Assembly (NCBI RefSeq): GCF_033344935.1
Contig: NZ_JAWPMM010000001.1
Location: forward strand, 4,770,115-4,834,114
Reading direction: 5' to 3'
Source: Reichenbachiella sp.
Lineage (GTDB): Bacteria; Bacteroidota; Bacteroidia; Cytophagales; Cyclobacteriaceae
DNA: 64,000 bases
Shown: piece after piece, positions 55,843-64,000 of the stretch
How the letters are laid out: each line of letters begins with the position of its first letter
How positions within the stretch are numbered: position 1 is the stretch's first letter
Notes under the pieces: generated by a model
Databases searched by the model: none
What the model was told of the DNA's origin: nothing
What the model saw: only the letters and a program-made list of their open reading frames with translations
Made by a program: the position numbers and the translations under genes

Positions 55843-57171
55843 ATGATTCTAAAAAACTTAAAGTCGCCTGCAGTATTAGCTTTGACCCTTTGTATGGGAA
55901 TAGCACACACCGGATTTGGTCAAGACGAATACGATGACATGTATTTTTCTTCAAAAGATCGAAAGAAGATAAAATACGCCCAGGAAAATACTGAAGCCAG
56001 TATAACATACGAGTCTTACTCGAATAATACTTATGACAATCCTTCCTACTCCGCTAAAGAAGTAAATCCAGAATATATTGAGAAATACAAGCAGCAGGCC
56101 AGAGCCTCTGTAGCAAGTGAGGTAGCCGCAGCAGAAGGAAACACTAATCCTACTTATAGTAGTACGGATTACTTTGTAGAAGGAGAAGTCGCTGACTACG
56201 ACAACCCTTCTTTCTACGATGATCCCAAATACAATAGACAAAACGAATCAACTGTAGTCAACAACAACTACTACGGAAATGCATATCGCAACCCATATTA
56301 CGGCGGTTTCAATTCATGGGGACCTTCCATGATGATGAGCTATAATAACTGGGGTGGTTGGTCTTATGGAATGAGCTATGGTTTTGGTTGGGGAAATGGG
56401 TATTATGATCCTTTCTTTTATGACCCGTTTTATTGCCCAGTATATAGCTATAATAGTTATAGGTGGTACGGCAATGGTTATAACAGAGGTTTTTATAACG
56501 GTTATAACTATGGCTACTATGCTGCCAATGGAATTGATAATGGCTACCAAAGGCATATTACAAGAGGTGCAAGAGGAAGCAGAAGTCAATCCGCCGCCAG
56601 CAATTCCAGCATTGTGAAATATTCGTCGACAACACCAGCCAGGAGTTCGGGCAGAGCTGTGGCGACAAGTGGAAGAGCAAGTGGTTCAACTCGAATTGCT
56701 AGTACATCCAATAGTAGTGGAAGAGTAGCCAATCAATCTAATAATCAGGTTCAATCACAAAATGAATACCTGAGAAAAGCCAACGTAAGTACATCACGTT
56801 CGCGATTGACAGAATTATCGAACAGAACAAATTCGCGTTCAGTCGTGAGTAGCAGAACGACATATACTAACAACAATTCCAGGGTTTCGTCTAACCTTAA
56901 TAGGCAAAACAACAGTCTCACGAAGACTCCGTCAGTTTCTACCAGAACTACGCGAAGTACCAATAGCTCGCGAAGTTCATCTGGAAATGTAAGAAGGTAT
57001 AATTCTCAAAGTTCATCTTATTCAAGTCCTTCGAGAAGTTCATATTCGGGAACACGGTCATCCTCTCCGAGCCGGTCTTATGCCGCTCCATCAAGATCAA
57101 GTAGTGTATCCAGAAGCTCTGGAAGTTCTTCTGGATCTTCAAGTAGATCAAGTTCACGAGGAAGAAGGTAA
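55843..57171 (+). CDS. secreted low-complexity protein (Tyr/Gly/Asn-rich centre, Ser/Arg-rich tail)
   Basis: A 442-residue exported protein. Start at 55843 is supported by a GGAGG at 55833-55837, a true Shine-Dalgarno that is rare in this window; an upstream ATG at 55813 would add ten residues. Signal peptide ends at about GFGQ (residue 27). Residues about 120-230 are extremely rich in Tyr, Gly, Asn and Trp (YYGNAYRNPYYGGFNSWGPS and repeats of that kind). The last 200 residues are mostly Ser, Arg, Thr and Asn, ending SSSRSSSRGRR. Such compositions resemble adhesive or amyloid-like secreted proteins; databases mislabel related ones as vitellogenin. No domain is recognised; it is 27 bases from the FadL-type gene. 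Confidence 0.7.
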   Translation: MILKNLKSPAVLALTLCMGIAHTGFGQDEYDDMYFSSKDRKKIKYAQENTEASITYESYSNNTYDNPSYSAKEVNPEYIEKYKQQARASVASEVAAAEGNTNPTYSSTDYFVEGEVADYDNPSFYDDPKYNRQNESTVVNNNYYGNAYRNPYYGGFNSWGPSMMMSYNNWGGWSYGMSYGFGWGNGYYDPFFYDPFYCPVYSYNSYRWYGNGYNRGFYNGYNYGYYAANGIDNGYQRHITRGARGSRSQSAASNSSIVKYSSTTPARSSGRAVATSGRASGSTRIASTSNSSGRVANQSNNQVQSQNEYLRKANVSTSRSRLTELSNRTNSRSVVSSRTTYTNNNSRVSSNLNRQNNSLTKTPSVSTRTTRSTNSSRSSSGNVRRYNSQSSSYSSPSRSSYSGTRSSSPSRSYAAPSRSSSVSRSSGSSSGSSSRSSSRGRR

Positions 57172-57198
57172 GTCATCAGCATTCGAAATAATTTTTTA

Positions 57199-58764
57199 AT
57201 GAACAAACTATTCCTTTTAGTTTTTACACTCTCGTTGTGCGCCTATCACTCCAATGCTCAGATTGGATACTACACAGATGCCCTGAACTATAGCCGAACT
57301 AACTCTATTGGAACAGCTAGAACGCAGGCACTCGGCGGAGCTCAGGTAGCGCTTGGCGGAGACATTAATGCCGCTTATGCCAACCCTGCAGGCTTGGGAT
57401 TTAATAGAAGTTCGGTCGTCACCTTTACTCCTTCCATCAATTTTTCTAATAGCGATTCCGAGTACTTCGGACAATTGGCGGATGATTCTAAAGCCAATTT
57501 CAATATTGCCAACCTAGGCGTGATCTTCAACTTCGCCAAAAGTGATTATGAAGACAGTAAATTTAAAGGAGGGTCATTCGCCATCACCATGACTCGAGAA
57601 AACAACTTCCATCAAGACATTTTATATGATGGATACAATGAACAGATACAAGGCAAATCTTCGATAGTAGACTCATGGATTGATCAAGCCTGGGGAACAC
57701 CTACTGACAGACTTATTAATTTGGGCTATCCATACGATGCATACAATCATTATTTAATTAGTGATTATGGAGACCCTAATCAACCTGGTTATGACAAATA
57801 CATGGGGTACTTGCCAGACAGTACCATCCGAGAACTAGGTGATTTTCCAAGACAAATTGAGACTATTAAAAACAAGGGTGGTCAATATCAATGGGATTTT
57901 TCTGCTGGTGGAAATTACAATGACATCATTTATTTTGGCGCAAGTCTGGGGTTGAATTCAATCAAGTATTCTAATGAAAGCCTGTATAGCGAAAGCGAAT
58001 TTCTGTATAATGATCAACCCGATGATATCATCAACGAAATTAGCACGAGATCAACAGTAGATGTGCGTGGCACTGGCGTCAGCGGAACCTTCGGTTTGAT
58101 CGCTCGACCATTAGATCTCGTCAGGTTTGGAGTTTCTCTGACTACTCCTACCCATTACTGGTTATCAGAAGAAACTTCAGAAGATCTGCTAACTTCTTAC
58201 AACAGCTGGGATTATCATGATCCTAATTCTTCCGAAGTAATACGTTTGGAAGATTTCTACGATGAATATTTTACAGAGTCAACGTATCAGATTAAAACAC
58301 CCATGAAACTGACGACAGGCCTAGCTTTCTTTTTGGGTAAAACAGGATTCATTTCAGCAGACATAGACTTTATCGATTACTCTAAATCTAAAATCAAATC
58401 ATCTGATTTTGACGTCACCGATGACAATCTTGCCATTAGCACCTTGTATCAGAAAACCATTAATTGGAGAGTGGGAAGTGAATTTAGAGTGAGTTCGTTT
58501 AGAGTCAGAGGGGGGTATAGTTATGAAGGCGATCCTTATAACAATAGCAGCATCGACAACAGCATTAGAAAAGTATCCGGAGGTATAGGTTATAGAAATC
58601 GAGAATTTTTTGTGGATGTATCAGCGGTACATAGCAAATGGTCATCTTCTCGAAGCCCTTATACGATCTATTCATTCGATGATCCCAATGAAGACATCAG
58701 CCCAACGGCTTTTATTGAAAACAAGAATTTAAATGTATCTGTGACTTTTGGAATCAACTTTTAA
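57199..58764 (+). CDS. FadL/OmpP1-type outer-membrane transport protein
   Basis: A 521-residue outer-membrane barrel. Signal peptide ends at HSNAQ (residue 21). The N-terminal motif TARTQALGGAQVALGGDINAAYANPAGLGF is that of the OmpP1/FadL/TodX family, with the NPAG turn of the plug. Alternating beta-strands fill the rest, and the C-terminus ends NVSVTFGINF, a barrel-type terminal Phe. FadL-type proteins move hydrophobic molecules such as fatty acids. It follows the low-complexity gene by 27 bases, suggesting one transcript. It overlaps the convergent aroK by 11 bases. Confidence 0.88.
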   Translation: MNKLFLLVFTLSLCAYHSNAQIGYYTDALNYSRTNSIGTARTQALGGAQVALGGDINAAYANPAGLGFNRSSVVTFTPSINFSNSDSEYFGQLADDSKANFNIANLGVIFNFAKSDYEDSKFKGGSFAITMTRENNFHQDILYDGYNEQIQGKSSIVDSWIDQAWGTPTDRLINLGYPYDAYNHYLISDYGDPNQPGYDKYMGYLPDSTIRELGDFPRQIETIKNKGGQYQWDFSAGGNYNDIIYFGASLGLNSIKYSNESLYSESEFLYNDQPDDIINEISTRSTVDVRGTGVSGTFGLIARPLDLVRFGVSLTTPTHYWLSEETSEDLLTSYNSWDYHDPNSSEVIRLEDFYDEYFTESTYQIKTPMKLTTGLAFFLGKTGFISADIDFIDYSKSKIKSSDFDVTDDNLAISTLYQKTINWRVGSEFRVSSFRVRGGYSYEGDPYNNSSIDNSIRKVSGGIGYRNREFFVDVSAVHSKWSSSRSPYTIYSFDDPNEDISPTAFIENKNLNVSVTFGINF

Positions 58765-59269
58765 CCGATTCCAAATACTCAAGGATATCCTCAAGATTCG
58801 AATTGGTAGTGAACGAGGCTTTCTCATATTGAGGAAGTCTCTTTTTATATAGCTCATCCATATCTTGAGCGAGCGTATCGTCCTCCATTTGATTGACTAA
58901 GGGTCGTGTACTCTTCTCCTTTTTCACCCTTTCGACAATAGTGTCCATAGGAGTATCTATGAAAATAGTCGCTCCCGCTGAGTTCATTTGGTCCATATTG
59001 TCATAGAAGCATGGTGCGCCACCACCAGTAGCTATCACGGCAGGTTCATTCAACCGAATGAGCATAAGCAACACACTGTTTTCAAGTTCTCTAAAGTAGT
59101 CCTCTCCTACTTGTTCGAAAATATCAGGAATTACCCATCCAGCCATACGCTCGATTTCGGCATCTAAATCAAAGAAATTACGGTTCAGCTTTTCTGCAAG
59201 CTGCTTTCCTAAGGAAGACTTACCCGAACCTGGCATGCCTACTAAAAATATTTTTGAAGGGGTTTTCAA
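58754..59269 (-). CDS. aroK: shikimate kinase
   Basis: A 171-residue kinase that phosphorylates shikimate in aromatic amino acid synthesis. The P-loop is GMPGSGKSSLG, the shikimate-binding DAE motif is FFDLDAEIE, and VIATGGGAPC is the conserved glycine triplet. It lies last in the five-gene minus-strand series and overlaps the ABC exporter stop by four bases. Length is typical. Confidence 0.94.
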   Translation of the reverse strand: MKTPSKIFLVGMPGSGKSSLGKQLAEKLNRNFFDLDAEIERMAGWVIPDIFEQVGEDYFRELENSVLLMLIRLNEPAVIATGGGAPCFYDNMDQMNSAGATIFIDTPMDTIVERVKKEKSTRPLVNQMEDDTLAQDMDELYKKRLPQYEKASFTTNSNLEDILEYLESVKS

Positions 59270-61038
59270 GCGATCTTATTAGTTACCTCTTTGTATTGCA
59301 TTTTATGAAGTTGTGCATAATAACCATCTTTTGCAAGTAATTCGTCGTGAGAACCTGTTTCTTTTATCTCACCCTGCTCCAAAACGAGTATTTTGTCTGC
59401 ATGCTGGATAGTTGACAAACGGTGAGCAATGACAATAGAAGTTCTACCCTTCATCATCCGATCAATCGCTCGCTGAATCAATTCCTCTGTCTCTGTATCC
59501 ACACTAGAGGTCGCTTCATCTAGAACAATGATCTTAGGGTCGTAGACCATGGCACGAACAAATGAAATTAACTGTCGCTGGCCTACTGACAATGTAGCTC
59601 CACGTTCCATCACGTTATAATCCAGCCCGCCAGGTAGCCGTTCAATAAATTCTCTTGCGCCAACCAGCTCAGCTGCATGCATGACTTGCTCTCTGGAAAT
59701 ATCTTCGTTTCCAAGCGTAATATTCTTTTCGATGGTATCCGAAAACAAGAAAACATCTTGAAGCACTACCCCAATATTTCTACGCAAGGCACTCAATTCA
59801 TATTCATGAATATCGTATCCATCCACAGCAATAGACCCTTTGTTTATATCATAAAATCTGCTGAGCAGATTAATTACTGAAGACTTTCCTGCACCTGTAG
59901 CCCCTACTAGAGCAATCGTTTGACCGGGCTCCACTTCGAAGCTAATGTTCTTCAATACATAATCTTCATCATTATAGGCGAACCAAACCTTATCAAAAAC
60001 TACCTGTCCCTCCAAATGATCTGGATTTTTCGACCCTTCATTCGGAATATGTTCCTTGTTCTCCAATAAATCTATCAAGCGATTCGAACTCACAATGCCC
60101 ATTTGCAAGGTATTGAACCTGTCCGCGATCATTCGAATGGGACGAAAGAACATCTGAATGTACATAATAAAAGCGATGAGTACACCGGGTTGGTATTGAG
60201 CATCTATCATCTTCACCGCACCATACCATACCACCAAACCAATGCCAATCGCTTGAATCACCTCCGCTACTGGGAAGTAGACCGAATAGTACATCACGGA
60301 TTTAATATTCGCTTTCTTATGCTCGCGATTTATGTCTTTGAATTTTTCTAACTCTCGCTCTTCACTATTAAAAATTTGCACAATACTCATCCCAGTGATA
60401 TGCTCTTGTACGAAAGAGTTCAAGTTGGATACCGCAGTTCTGACGCTATTAAAAGAGACCTTTATTTTTTCCTTAAAAATATAGGTTGCGAAAATCAATA
60501 CAGGCAAAGTGGACAAACTCACAAGTGTTAATTTCCAATCTGTATAAAACATGAAAATCAAAATCACCACCAATTGAAGCAAGTCTCCAATCATCATAGC
60601 TATACCCTGACTGAAAACATCAGCCAAAGTCTCAATGTCAGAAATGTTTCGAGTGACCAATCGGCCGATTGGGGTTTTGTCGAAGAACTTAAGCTTGAGT
60701 TTTTGAATATGTTCGTAGAGACTCGTTCTAATATCTCGAATGATGTATTGACCCAGCCAACTGGATAAGTAGGTATGTGCGTATTGCACAAAAGCCTGGG
60801 CGATGAGCAGTACGATCAACAATCCAATCATAAAGATCAAACCATCGAAGTCTCCATTAGCCACATCATTGTCAATAGTAACTTGAATGAGATACGGCCT
60901 AATAGGCACCAATATCGCCAATGCAATGGTGAGTAAAACCAACAGCCAAAACTGCGTCATATATGGCTTGACAAAAACAAAGATTCTTTTCAGAACTTTG
61001 AAATCGAGGATTTTACCGTCGGGTTTTTCTTTTTCCAA
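59266..61038 (-). CDS. ABC exporter, fused permease and ATPase (MdlB/YheH-like)
   Basis: A 590-residue half transporter. Six helices span about residues 15-320; the ATPase (about 345-585) has Walker A GATGAGKSS, Walker B IIVLDEATSSVD, H-loop IAHR and a signature LSVGQRQLISF rather than LSGGQ. The LSVGQ form is usual in the MdlB/YheH and LmrC-type exporters, so it is not a defect. It may pair with a partner subunit elsewhere or work as homodimer. It lies between truA and aroK in one operon. Confidence 0.87.
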   Translation of the reverse strand: MEKEKPDGKILDFKVLKRIFVFVKPYMTQFWLLVLLTIALAILVPIRPYLIQVTIDNDVANGDFDGLIFMIGLLIVLLIAQAFVQYAHTYLSSWLGQYIIRDIRTSLYEHIQKLKLKFFDKTPIGRLVTRNISDIETLADVFSQGIAMMIGDLLQLVVILIFMFYTDWKLTLVSLSTLPVLIFATYIFKEKIKVSFNSVRTAVSNLNSFVQEHITGMSIVQIFNSEERELEKFKDINREHKKANIKSVMYYSVYFPVAEVIQAIGIGLVVWYGAVKMIDAQYQPGVLIAFIMYIQMFFRPIRMIADRFNTLQMGIVSSNRLIDLLENKEHIPNEGSKNPDHLEGQVVFDKVWFAYNDEDYVLKNISFEVEPGQTIALVGATGAGKSSVINLLSRFYDINKGSIAVDGYDIHEYELSALRRNIGVVLQDVFLFSDTIEKNITLGNEDISREQVMHAAELVGAREFIERLPGGLDYNVMERGATLSVGQRQLISFVRAMVYDPKIIVLDEATSSVDTETEELIQRAIDRMMKGRTSIVIAHRLSTIQHADKILVLEQGEIKETGSHDELLAKDGYYAQLHKMQYKEVTNKIA

Positions 61039-61061
61039 ACTATTTTAGTGCTGACTTGAAA

Positions 61062-61805
61062 TTAAAGATAAATGTCTTTGGGGTAGATGATGTCGCGCAA
61101 ATATAGGCCATGTGCAGGAACAGATCGACCTGCTTTTTTTCGATCTCGGCTTTCCAATACGGCTTGAAATTCTTCAACTTTCATTCGCCCTTGGCCTACG
61201 TCCAGCATGGTGCCAACTAAGGCCCGAACCATCCCCCTCAAAAATCTATTGGCACTTACGTGAAAATGTATCTCATCGTTTTGCTTTTCCCAACTTGCGG
61301 TAAATATTTCACAATTAAAATTGTTGACTTCAGTCTTCACCTTACTCATGGCCTCGAAGTCTTTCCACTTTTTTATCAACTCGCAGCAAGCATTCATTGC
61401 CCCTATATCTAGCGGTTGATGAAAATGATAGGACAACCCTTGTTTGAATGGGTTCTTTCGTTGATGAATTTTATAAATGTAAGCGCGAGATGTGGCTTCA
61501 AATCTTGCGCTTACCTCATCCTTGACCAGATGAATTTCATTGACTGATATATCCAATGGCAAAAGACTATTCAGTTTGGCTACCAACTGCAATGGATCAA
61601 TCTGCTTATCACAATCAAAGTGAACCATCTGCATCATGGCATGAACACCCGTATCCGTTCTACCACTTCCAATAGTCGATAGGTCTTTTCTTAATATCGT
61701 GGATAATGCTTCATTGAGAACACCTTGTACGGTTTTCGCATTATTCTGAATCTGCCAGCCATGGTAATTCGACCCGTCATAAGAAATATCAATGAAGTAC
61801 CGCAT
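61062..61805 (-). CDS. truA: tRNA pseudouridine(38-40) synthase
   Basis: A 247-residue TruA that makes pseudouridine at positions 38-40 of tRNA. The catalytic Asp is in GSGRTDTGVHAMMQMVHFD (about residue 50), and RFLRGMVRALVGTMLDVG is the conserved RNA-binding region near the C-terminus. The sequence from DISYDGSNYHGWQIQNNAKTVQG is the normal beginning. It is six bases from kbl and 23 from the exporter gene, in one operon. Confidence 0.95.
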   Translation of the reverse strand: MRYFIDISYDGSNYHGWQIQNNAKTVQGVLNEALSTILRKDLSTIGSGRTDTGVHAMMQMVHFDCDKQIDPLQLVAKLNSLLPLDISVNEIHLVKDEVSARFEATSRAYIYKIHQRKNPFKQGLSYHFHQPLDIGAMNACCELIKKWKDFEAMSKVKTEVNNFNCEIFTASWEKQNDEIHFHVSANRFLRGMVRALVGTMLDVGQGRMKVEEFQAVLESRDRKKAGRSVPAHGLYLRDIIYPKDIYL

Positions 61806-61811
61806 GAAGAC

Positions 61812-62999
61812 TTATATCACGCCTAGCTCTTTTCCAACTTTGGTGAAAGCAGCAATGGCTTTATCCAAGTGCCCTTGATCATGGACAGCAGAAAGCTGAA
61901 CCCTAATCCTCGCCTGGCCTTTAGGCACCACAGGAAAATAAAACCCAATCACATAAATGCCTTCTTCAAGTAATCGGGCAGCAAATTTCTGAGATAACAC
62001 AGCATCGTAAAGCATGATCGGCACAATAGGGTGGAATCCTGGCTTAATATCAAATCCAGCAGCTGTCATTTTTTCACGGAAGTATTTAGTATTTGCCTCT
62101 AACTTATCTCTAAGCTCAGTCGTTTCACTTAGCATATCAATTACGGCAATCGAAGCGCCTACAATCGATGGTGCTAATGTGTTTGAGAACAAATAAGGTC
62201 TCGACTTCTGACGAAGCATCTCAATAATTTCTTTTTTTCCAGAAGTAAATCCTCCGGATGCACCACCTAAGGCTTTTCCTAAAGTACCCGTAATAATATC
62301 TACTCGATCCATCACTCCACAAAGTTCATGAACTCCTCTTCCAGTTTTACCCATAAAGCCAGTAGAATGACACTCGTCTGTCATCACCAAGGCATCATAC
62401 TTATCAGCCAGGTCACAAATTTTGTCCATTTGGGCTACTGTGCCATCCATAGAAAACGCACCATCAGTTACGATGATTTTACATTTGGCGTCCTTGGCTT
62501 CAATCAACTTAGCCTCCAAATCAGCCATGTCATTGTTGTTGTACCTATAGCGCTGCGCCTTACACAATCTCACCCCATCTATAATAGAAGCATGATTCAA
62601 AGCATCAGATATGATTGCATCTTCAGGTCCAAAAAGTGGCTCGAACACGCCACCATTAGCATCAAAAGCAGCGGCATAAAGAATAGTGTCTTCAGTTCCC
62701 AAAAACTCAGAAATTTTTCTTTCCAACTCTTTGTGAATGTCCTGTGTACCACAAATAAATCGAACAGATGACATGCCAAAACCATGCGTATCAATAGCGG
62801 CTTTAGCTGCTTCAATTACTTTCGGGTGTGAAGAAAGACCAAGGTAATTGTTCGCACAAAAATTAATTACCTCTTTGCCTTCACTCGTTTTTATATCGGC
62901 ACCTTGAGGCGTGGTAATAATCCTTTCAGATTTAAAAAGGCCAGCTTCTTTGATCTCTTGTAGCTGTGTTTTTAGTTTGGCTTCTAAAGACTTATACAT
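61812..62999 (-). CDS. kbl: glycine C-acetyltransferase (2-amino-3-ketobutyrate CoA ligase)
   Basis: A 395-residue PLP enzyme of the alpha-oxoamine synthase family that works with threonine dehydrogenase in threonine breakdown. It has the conserved [16 protein letters not shown] start, [23 protein letters not shown] and the PLP lysine in [14 protein letters not shown]. The related enzymes KBL, BioF and serine palmitoyltransferase look similar; the [14 protein letters not shown] and overall match favour KBL. No threonine dehydrogenase gene is in the window. It is preceded by the 81-residue gene with a five-base gap. Confidence 0.9.
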   Translation of the reverse strand: MYKSLEAKLKTQLQEIKEAGLFKSERIITTPQGADIKTSEGKEVINFCANNYLGLSSHPKVIEAAKAAIDTHGFGMSSVRFICGTQDIHKELERKISEFLGTEDTILYAAAFDANGGVFEPLFGPEDAIISDALNHASIIDGVRLCKAQRYRYNNNDMADLEAKLIEAKDAKCKIIVTDGAFSMDGTVAQMDKICDLADKYDALVMTDECHSTGFMGKTGRGVHELCGVMDRVDIITGTLGKALGGASGGFTSGKKEIIEMLRQKSRPYLFSNTLAPSIVGASIAVIDMLSETTELRDKLEANTKYFREKMTAAGFDIKPGFHPIVPIMLYDAVLSQKFAARLLEEGIYVIGFYFPVVPKGQARIRVQLSAVHDQGHLDKAIAAFTKVGKELGVI

Positions 63000-63004
63000 G
63001 GAAA

Positions 63005-63250
63005 TTATTTCATTTTGGGTTTAAACTTCATTTTTGGTTTGGATGGAGCCACTTCTACCTCTTCACTCAACTGATATTTTCTTCTTATCGGGTTGATTAA
63101 AAATAATTTTTGAGCAGTAAAGCTGGCTGGATGAGTTTCAGCAAAAACCAAGGCTAGTTTTTCATACAATTCCGGCTCAGATGCTCTGAATTTTAGTGCA
63201 TCAATTTTCTTGCTACTCAAATAAGATTTAAAGTCGATTTGATTTTCCAT
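63005..63250 (-). CDS. 81-residue conserved-looking protein of unknown function, first gene of the kbl operon
   Basis: I start it at 63250 ([21 protein letters not shown]) because a -7 box lies at 63258-63265; an upstream ATG at 63277 would be before the promoter box. It is a soluble, mostly helical protein with a central [25 protein letters not shown] and a basic Lys/Pro tail [11 protein letters not shown]. The tail suggests nucleic acid contact, but no function is known. It is probably the first gene of a series including kbl, truA, the ABC exporter and aroK. Confidence 0.65.
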   Translation of the reverse strand: MENQIDFKSYLSSKKIDALKFRASEPELYEKLALVFAETHPASFTAQKLFLINPIRRKYQLSEEVEVAPSKPKMKFKPKMK

Positions 63251-63257
63251 CACACGG

Positions 63258-63265
63258 CAAATATA
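63258..63265 (-). promoter_or_regulatory. -7 promoter box for the five-gene kbl operon
   Basis: On the minus strand it reads TATATTTG; the longer AAACCGTATATTTG is identical to the one before the LytS-like gene. The start codon begins seven bases after the box, so a very short leader is predicted. Confidence 0.45.
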
Positions 63266-63387
63266 CGGTTTGTTCACAAAGAGCAGAGCAGGTTTTTTAT
63301 ACGAAATACTCGCTGAATCATTTAAATATTATTTTTCGAGTAGAGTAAAAAAGCTAAGCAATTGTGGTTTTAATTCGCTGCATTAAA

Positions 63388-63395
63388 TACATTTG
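63388..63395 (+). promoter_or_regulatory. -7 promoter box for the enoyl-CoA hydratase gene
   Basis: TACATTTG is a perfect TAnnTTTG match 21 bases before the ATG at 63417; ATTG at 63361-63364 lies 23 bases upstream. Confidence 0.5.
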
Positions 63396-63416
63396 AAAAA
63401 ACCATTATTAATCCTT

Positions 63417-64000
63417 ATGGCTCAATTGGAAACATTAGCTCTACAAGTATCCGACGGCATTCTTACCATTACATTTATCCGAGAATCTGCACTCAACGCA
63501 TTAAATGATAAAACATTTAATGAACTAAAAAGCACTTTCGAAGAAGCCCTGGATAACAAAGACATTTCTGGGATTATCCTCACTGGAGCCGGAGAAAAGG
63601 CCTTTGTAGCCGGAGCTGATATCACAGAATTGGCTAAAATGACTGAGGTAAATGGTAGAAGTTTTGCTGAAAAAGGCCAGGAGATTTTCGACATGATTGA
63701 AGGCTCTGCAAAGCCCGTTATTGCGGCCGTGAATGGTTTCGCACTAGGTGGTGGATGCGAACTGGCTATGGCTTGCCATATGAGAATCGCTACTGCTAAT
63801 GCCAAATTTGGCCAACCTGAAGTGAACTTAGGAGTTATTCCAGGGTATGGGGGCACACAGCGCTTAACTCAACTTGTAGGCAAAGGCAAAGCACTCGAAC
63901 TCATGCTGACGGGAGATATGATTGGTGCGGAAGAAGCACTCTCTCTAGGGTTAATCAATTATAAAGTTGACTCTAAAGCTGAAATGATCTCCAAAGCCGA
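63417..64000 (+). CDS. enoyl-CoA hydratase/isomerase, cut by window edge
   Basis: The ATG at 63417 opens 194 codons that run off the window. The crotonase fold is clear: SALNALN at the start, AFVAGADITEL (oxyanion hole), and the two catalytic glutamates in GFALGGGCELAMAC and FGQPEVNLGVIPGYGGTQRL, both present. It probably works in fatty acid beta-oxidation; the family also holds dehydratases of other acyl-CoAs. The C-terminal 65 residues are missing. Confidence 0.9.
   Translation, partial: MAQLETLALQVSDGILTITFIRESALNALNDKTFNELKSTFEEALDNKDISGIILTGAGEKAFVAGADITELAKMTEVNGRSFAEKGQEIFDMIEGSAKPVIAAVNGFALGGGCELAMACHMRIATANAKFGQPEVNLGVIPGYGGTQRLTQLVGKGKALELMLTGDMIGAEEALSLGLINYKVDSKAEMISKA

Noticed and set aside
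56314-57157. Several long open frames on the minus strand within the low-complexity gene
   Set aside because: They are shadows caused by the repetitive Tyr/Gly and Ser/Arg codon composition of the plus-strand gene.
59266-61038. LSVGQ signature considered a damaged ABC motif
   Set aside because: LSVGQ is usual in the MdlB/YheH exporter subfamily and all other motifs are intact.
1-64000. tRNA, rRNA, CRISPR arrays, transposases or phage genes
   Set aside because: Reading through the gaps showed no tRNA-like TTCGAnTC arms in context, no regularly spaced repeats and no mobile-element protein. A tRNAscan or CRISPR search would settle this formally.

Overview
The window looks like a stretch of core chromosome from a Bacteroidota bacterium, probably a marine-type member of the Cytophagales. 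The signs are a type IX secretion sorting domain on a large secreted protease, lipoproteins and outer-membrane barrels of Bacteroidota-only families (DUF5723, DUF5916, PorE-like OmpA lipoprotein), DUF2851, and almost no Shine-Dalgarno sequences. Many genes instead have a TAnnTTTG promoter box just upstream, the -7 element of Bacteroidota sigma factor. No exact species is claimed. I see no rRNA, tRNA, CRISPR array, insertion sequence, phage gene or plasmid gene.

Layout. 1-4.1 kb (minus strand): a partial N,N-dimethylformamidase-like protein overlapping a polytopic membrane protein, then DUF2851 and a LOG-type nucleotide phosphoribohydrolase. 4.2-10.5 kb (plus): an MsbA-like ABC exporter, a TerC membrane protein, a conserved 161-residue protein, a PorE-like envelope lipoprotein and a SiaC-type phosphoprotein. 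10.5-12.3 kb: a small structured transcript candidate facing radA. 12.4-18.3 kb (plus): feoA-feoB with a membrane-anchored MutS-like ATPase, then purK-purE. 18.4-21.5 kb: a lipoprotein-like gene overlapping a DUF5723 barrel gene. 21.5-25.9 kb (minus): a HisA-like protein with an altered active site, a sensor kinase and OmpR-type regulator pair, and an ArsR-yjjG pair. 26-31.5 kb: small secreted proteins, an acyl-CoA synthetase, lipB and a LytS/LytTR two-component pair. 31.7-39.5 kb: DUF5916 protein, two tandem secreted paralogues and a 1248-residue M4 protease. 39.8-45.7 kb (minus): a LigB-type dioxygenase, a THUMP-like methyltransferase, asd and an orphan FtsX-type permease. 45.8-51.8 kb (plus): DUF1801, a 1762-residue lamin-tail/Ig-like surface protein and a 49-residue small ORF. 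51.8-55.7 kb (minus): a CarboxypepD_reg-like protein, floA-nfeD and proS. 55.8-58.8 kb (plus): an unusual Tyr/Gly then Ser/Arg-rich secreted protein and a FadL-type barrel. 58.7-63.3 kb (minus): a probable five-gene operon (81-residue protein, kbl, truA, ABC exporter, aroK). The window ends in an enoyl-CoA hydratase gene.

How it fits together. Much of the accessory coding capacity is devoted to the cell envelope: exporters, outer-membrane barrels, PorE-like anchoring protein, T9SS-type cargo, flotillin/NfeD and two sensor systems. Housekeeping genes (radA, purKE, lipB, asd, proS, aroK, truA, kbl, feoAB) are scattered among them in short operons. No complete new defence or mobile system is evident. 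The most interesting points are the HisA-like protein lacking its first catalytic Asp, the feoAB-linked membrane MutS, two small transcription units with tiny ORFs and strong terminators, a tandemly duplicated promoter box before lipB, promoters that abut start codons, and the low-complexity secreted protein at 55.8 kb.
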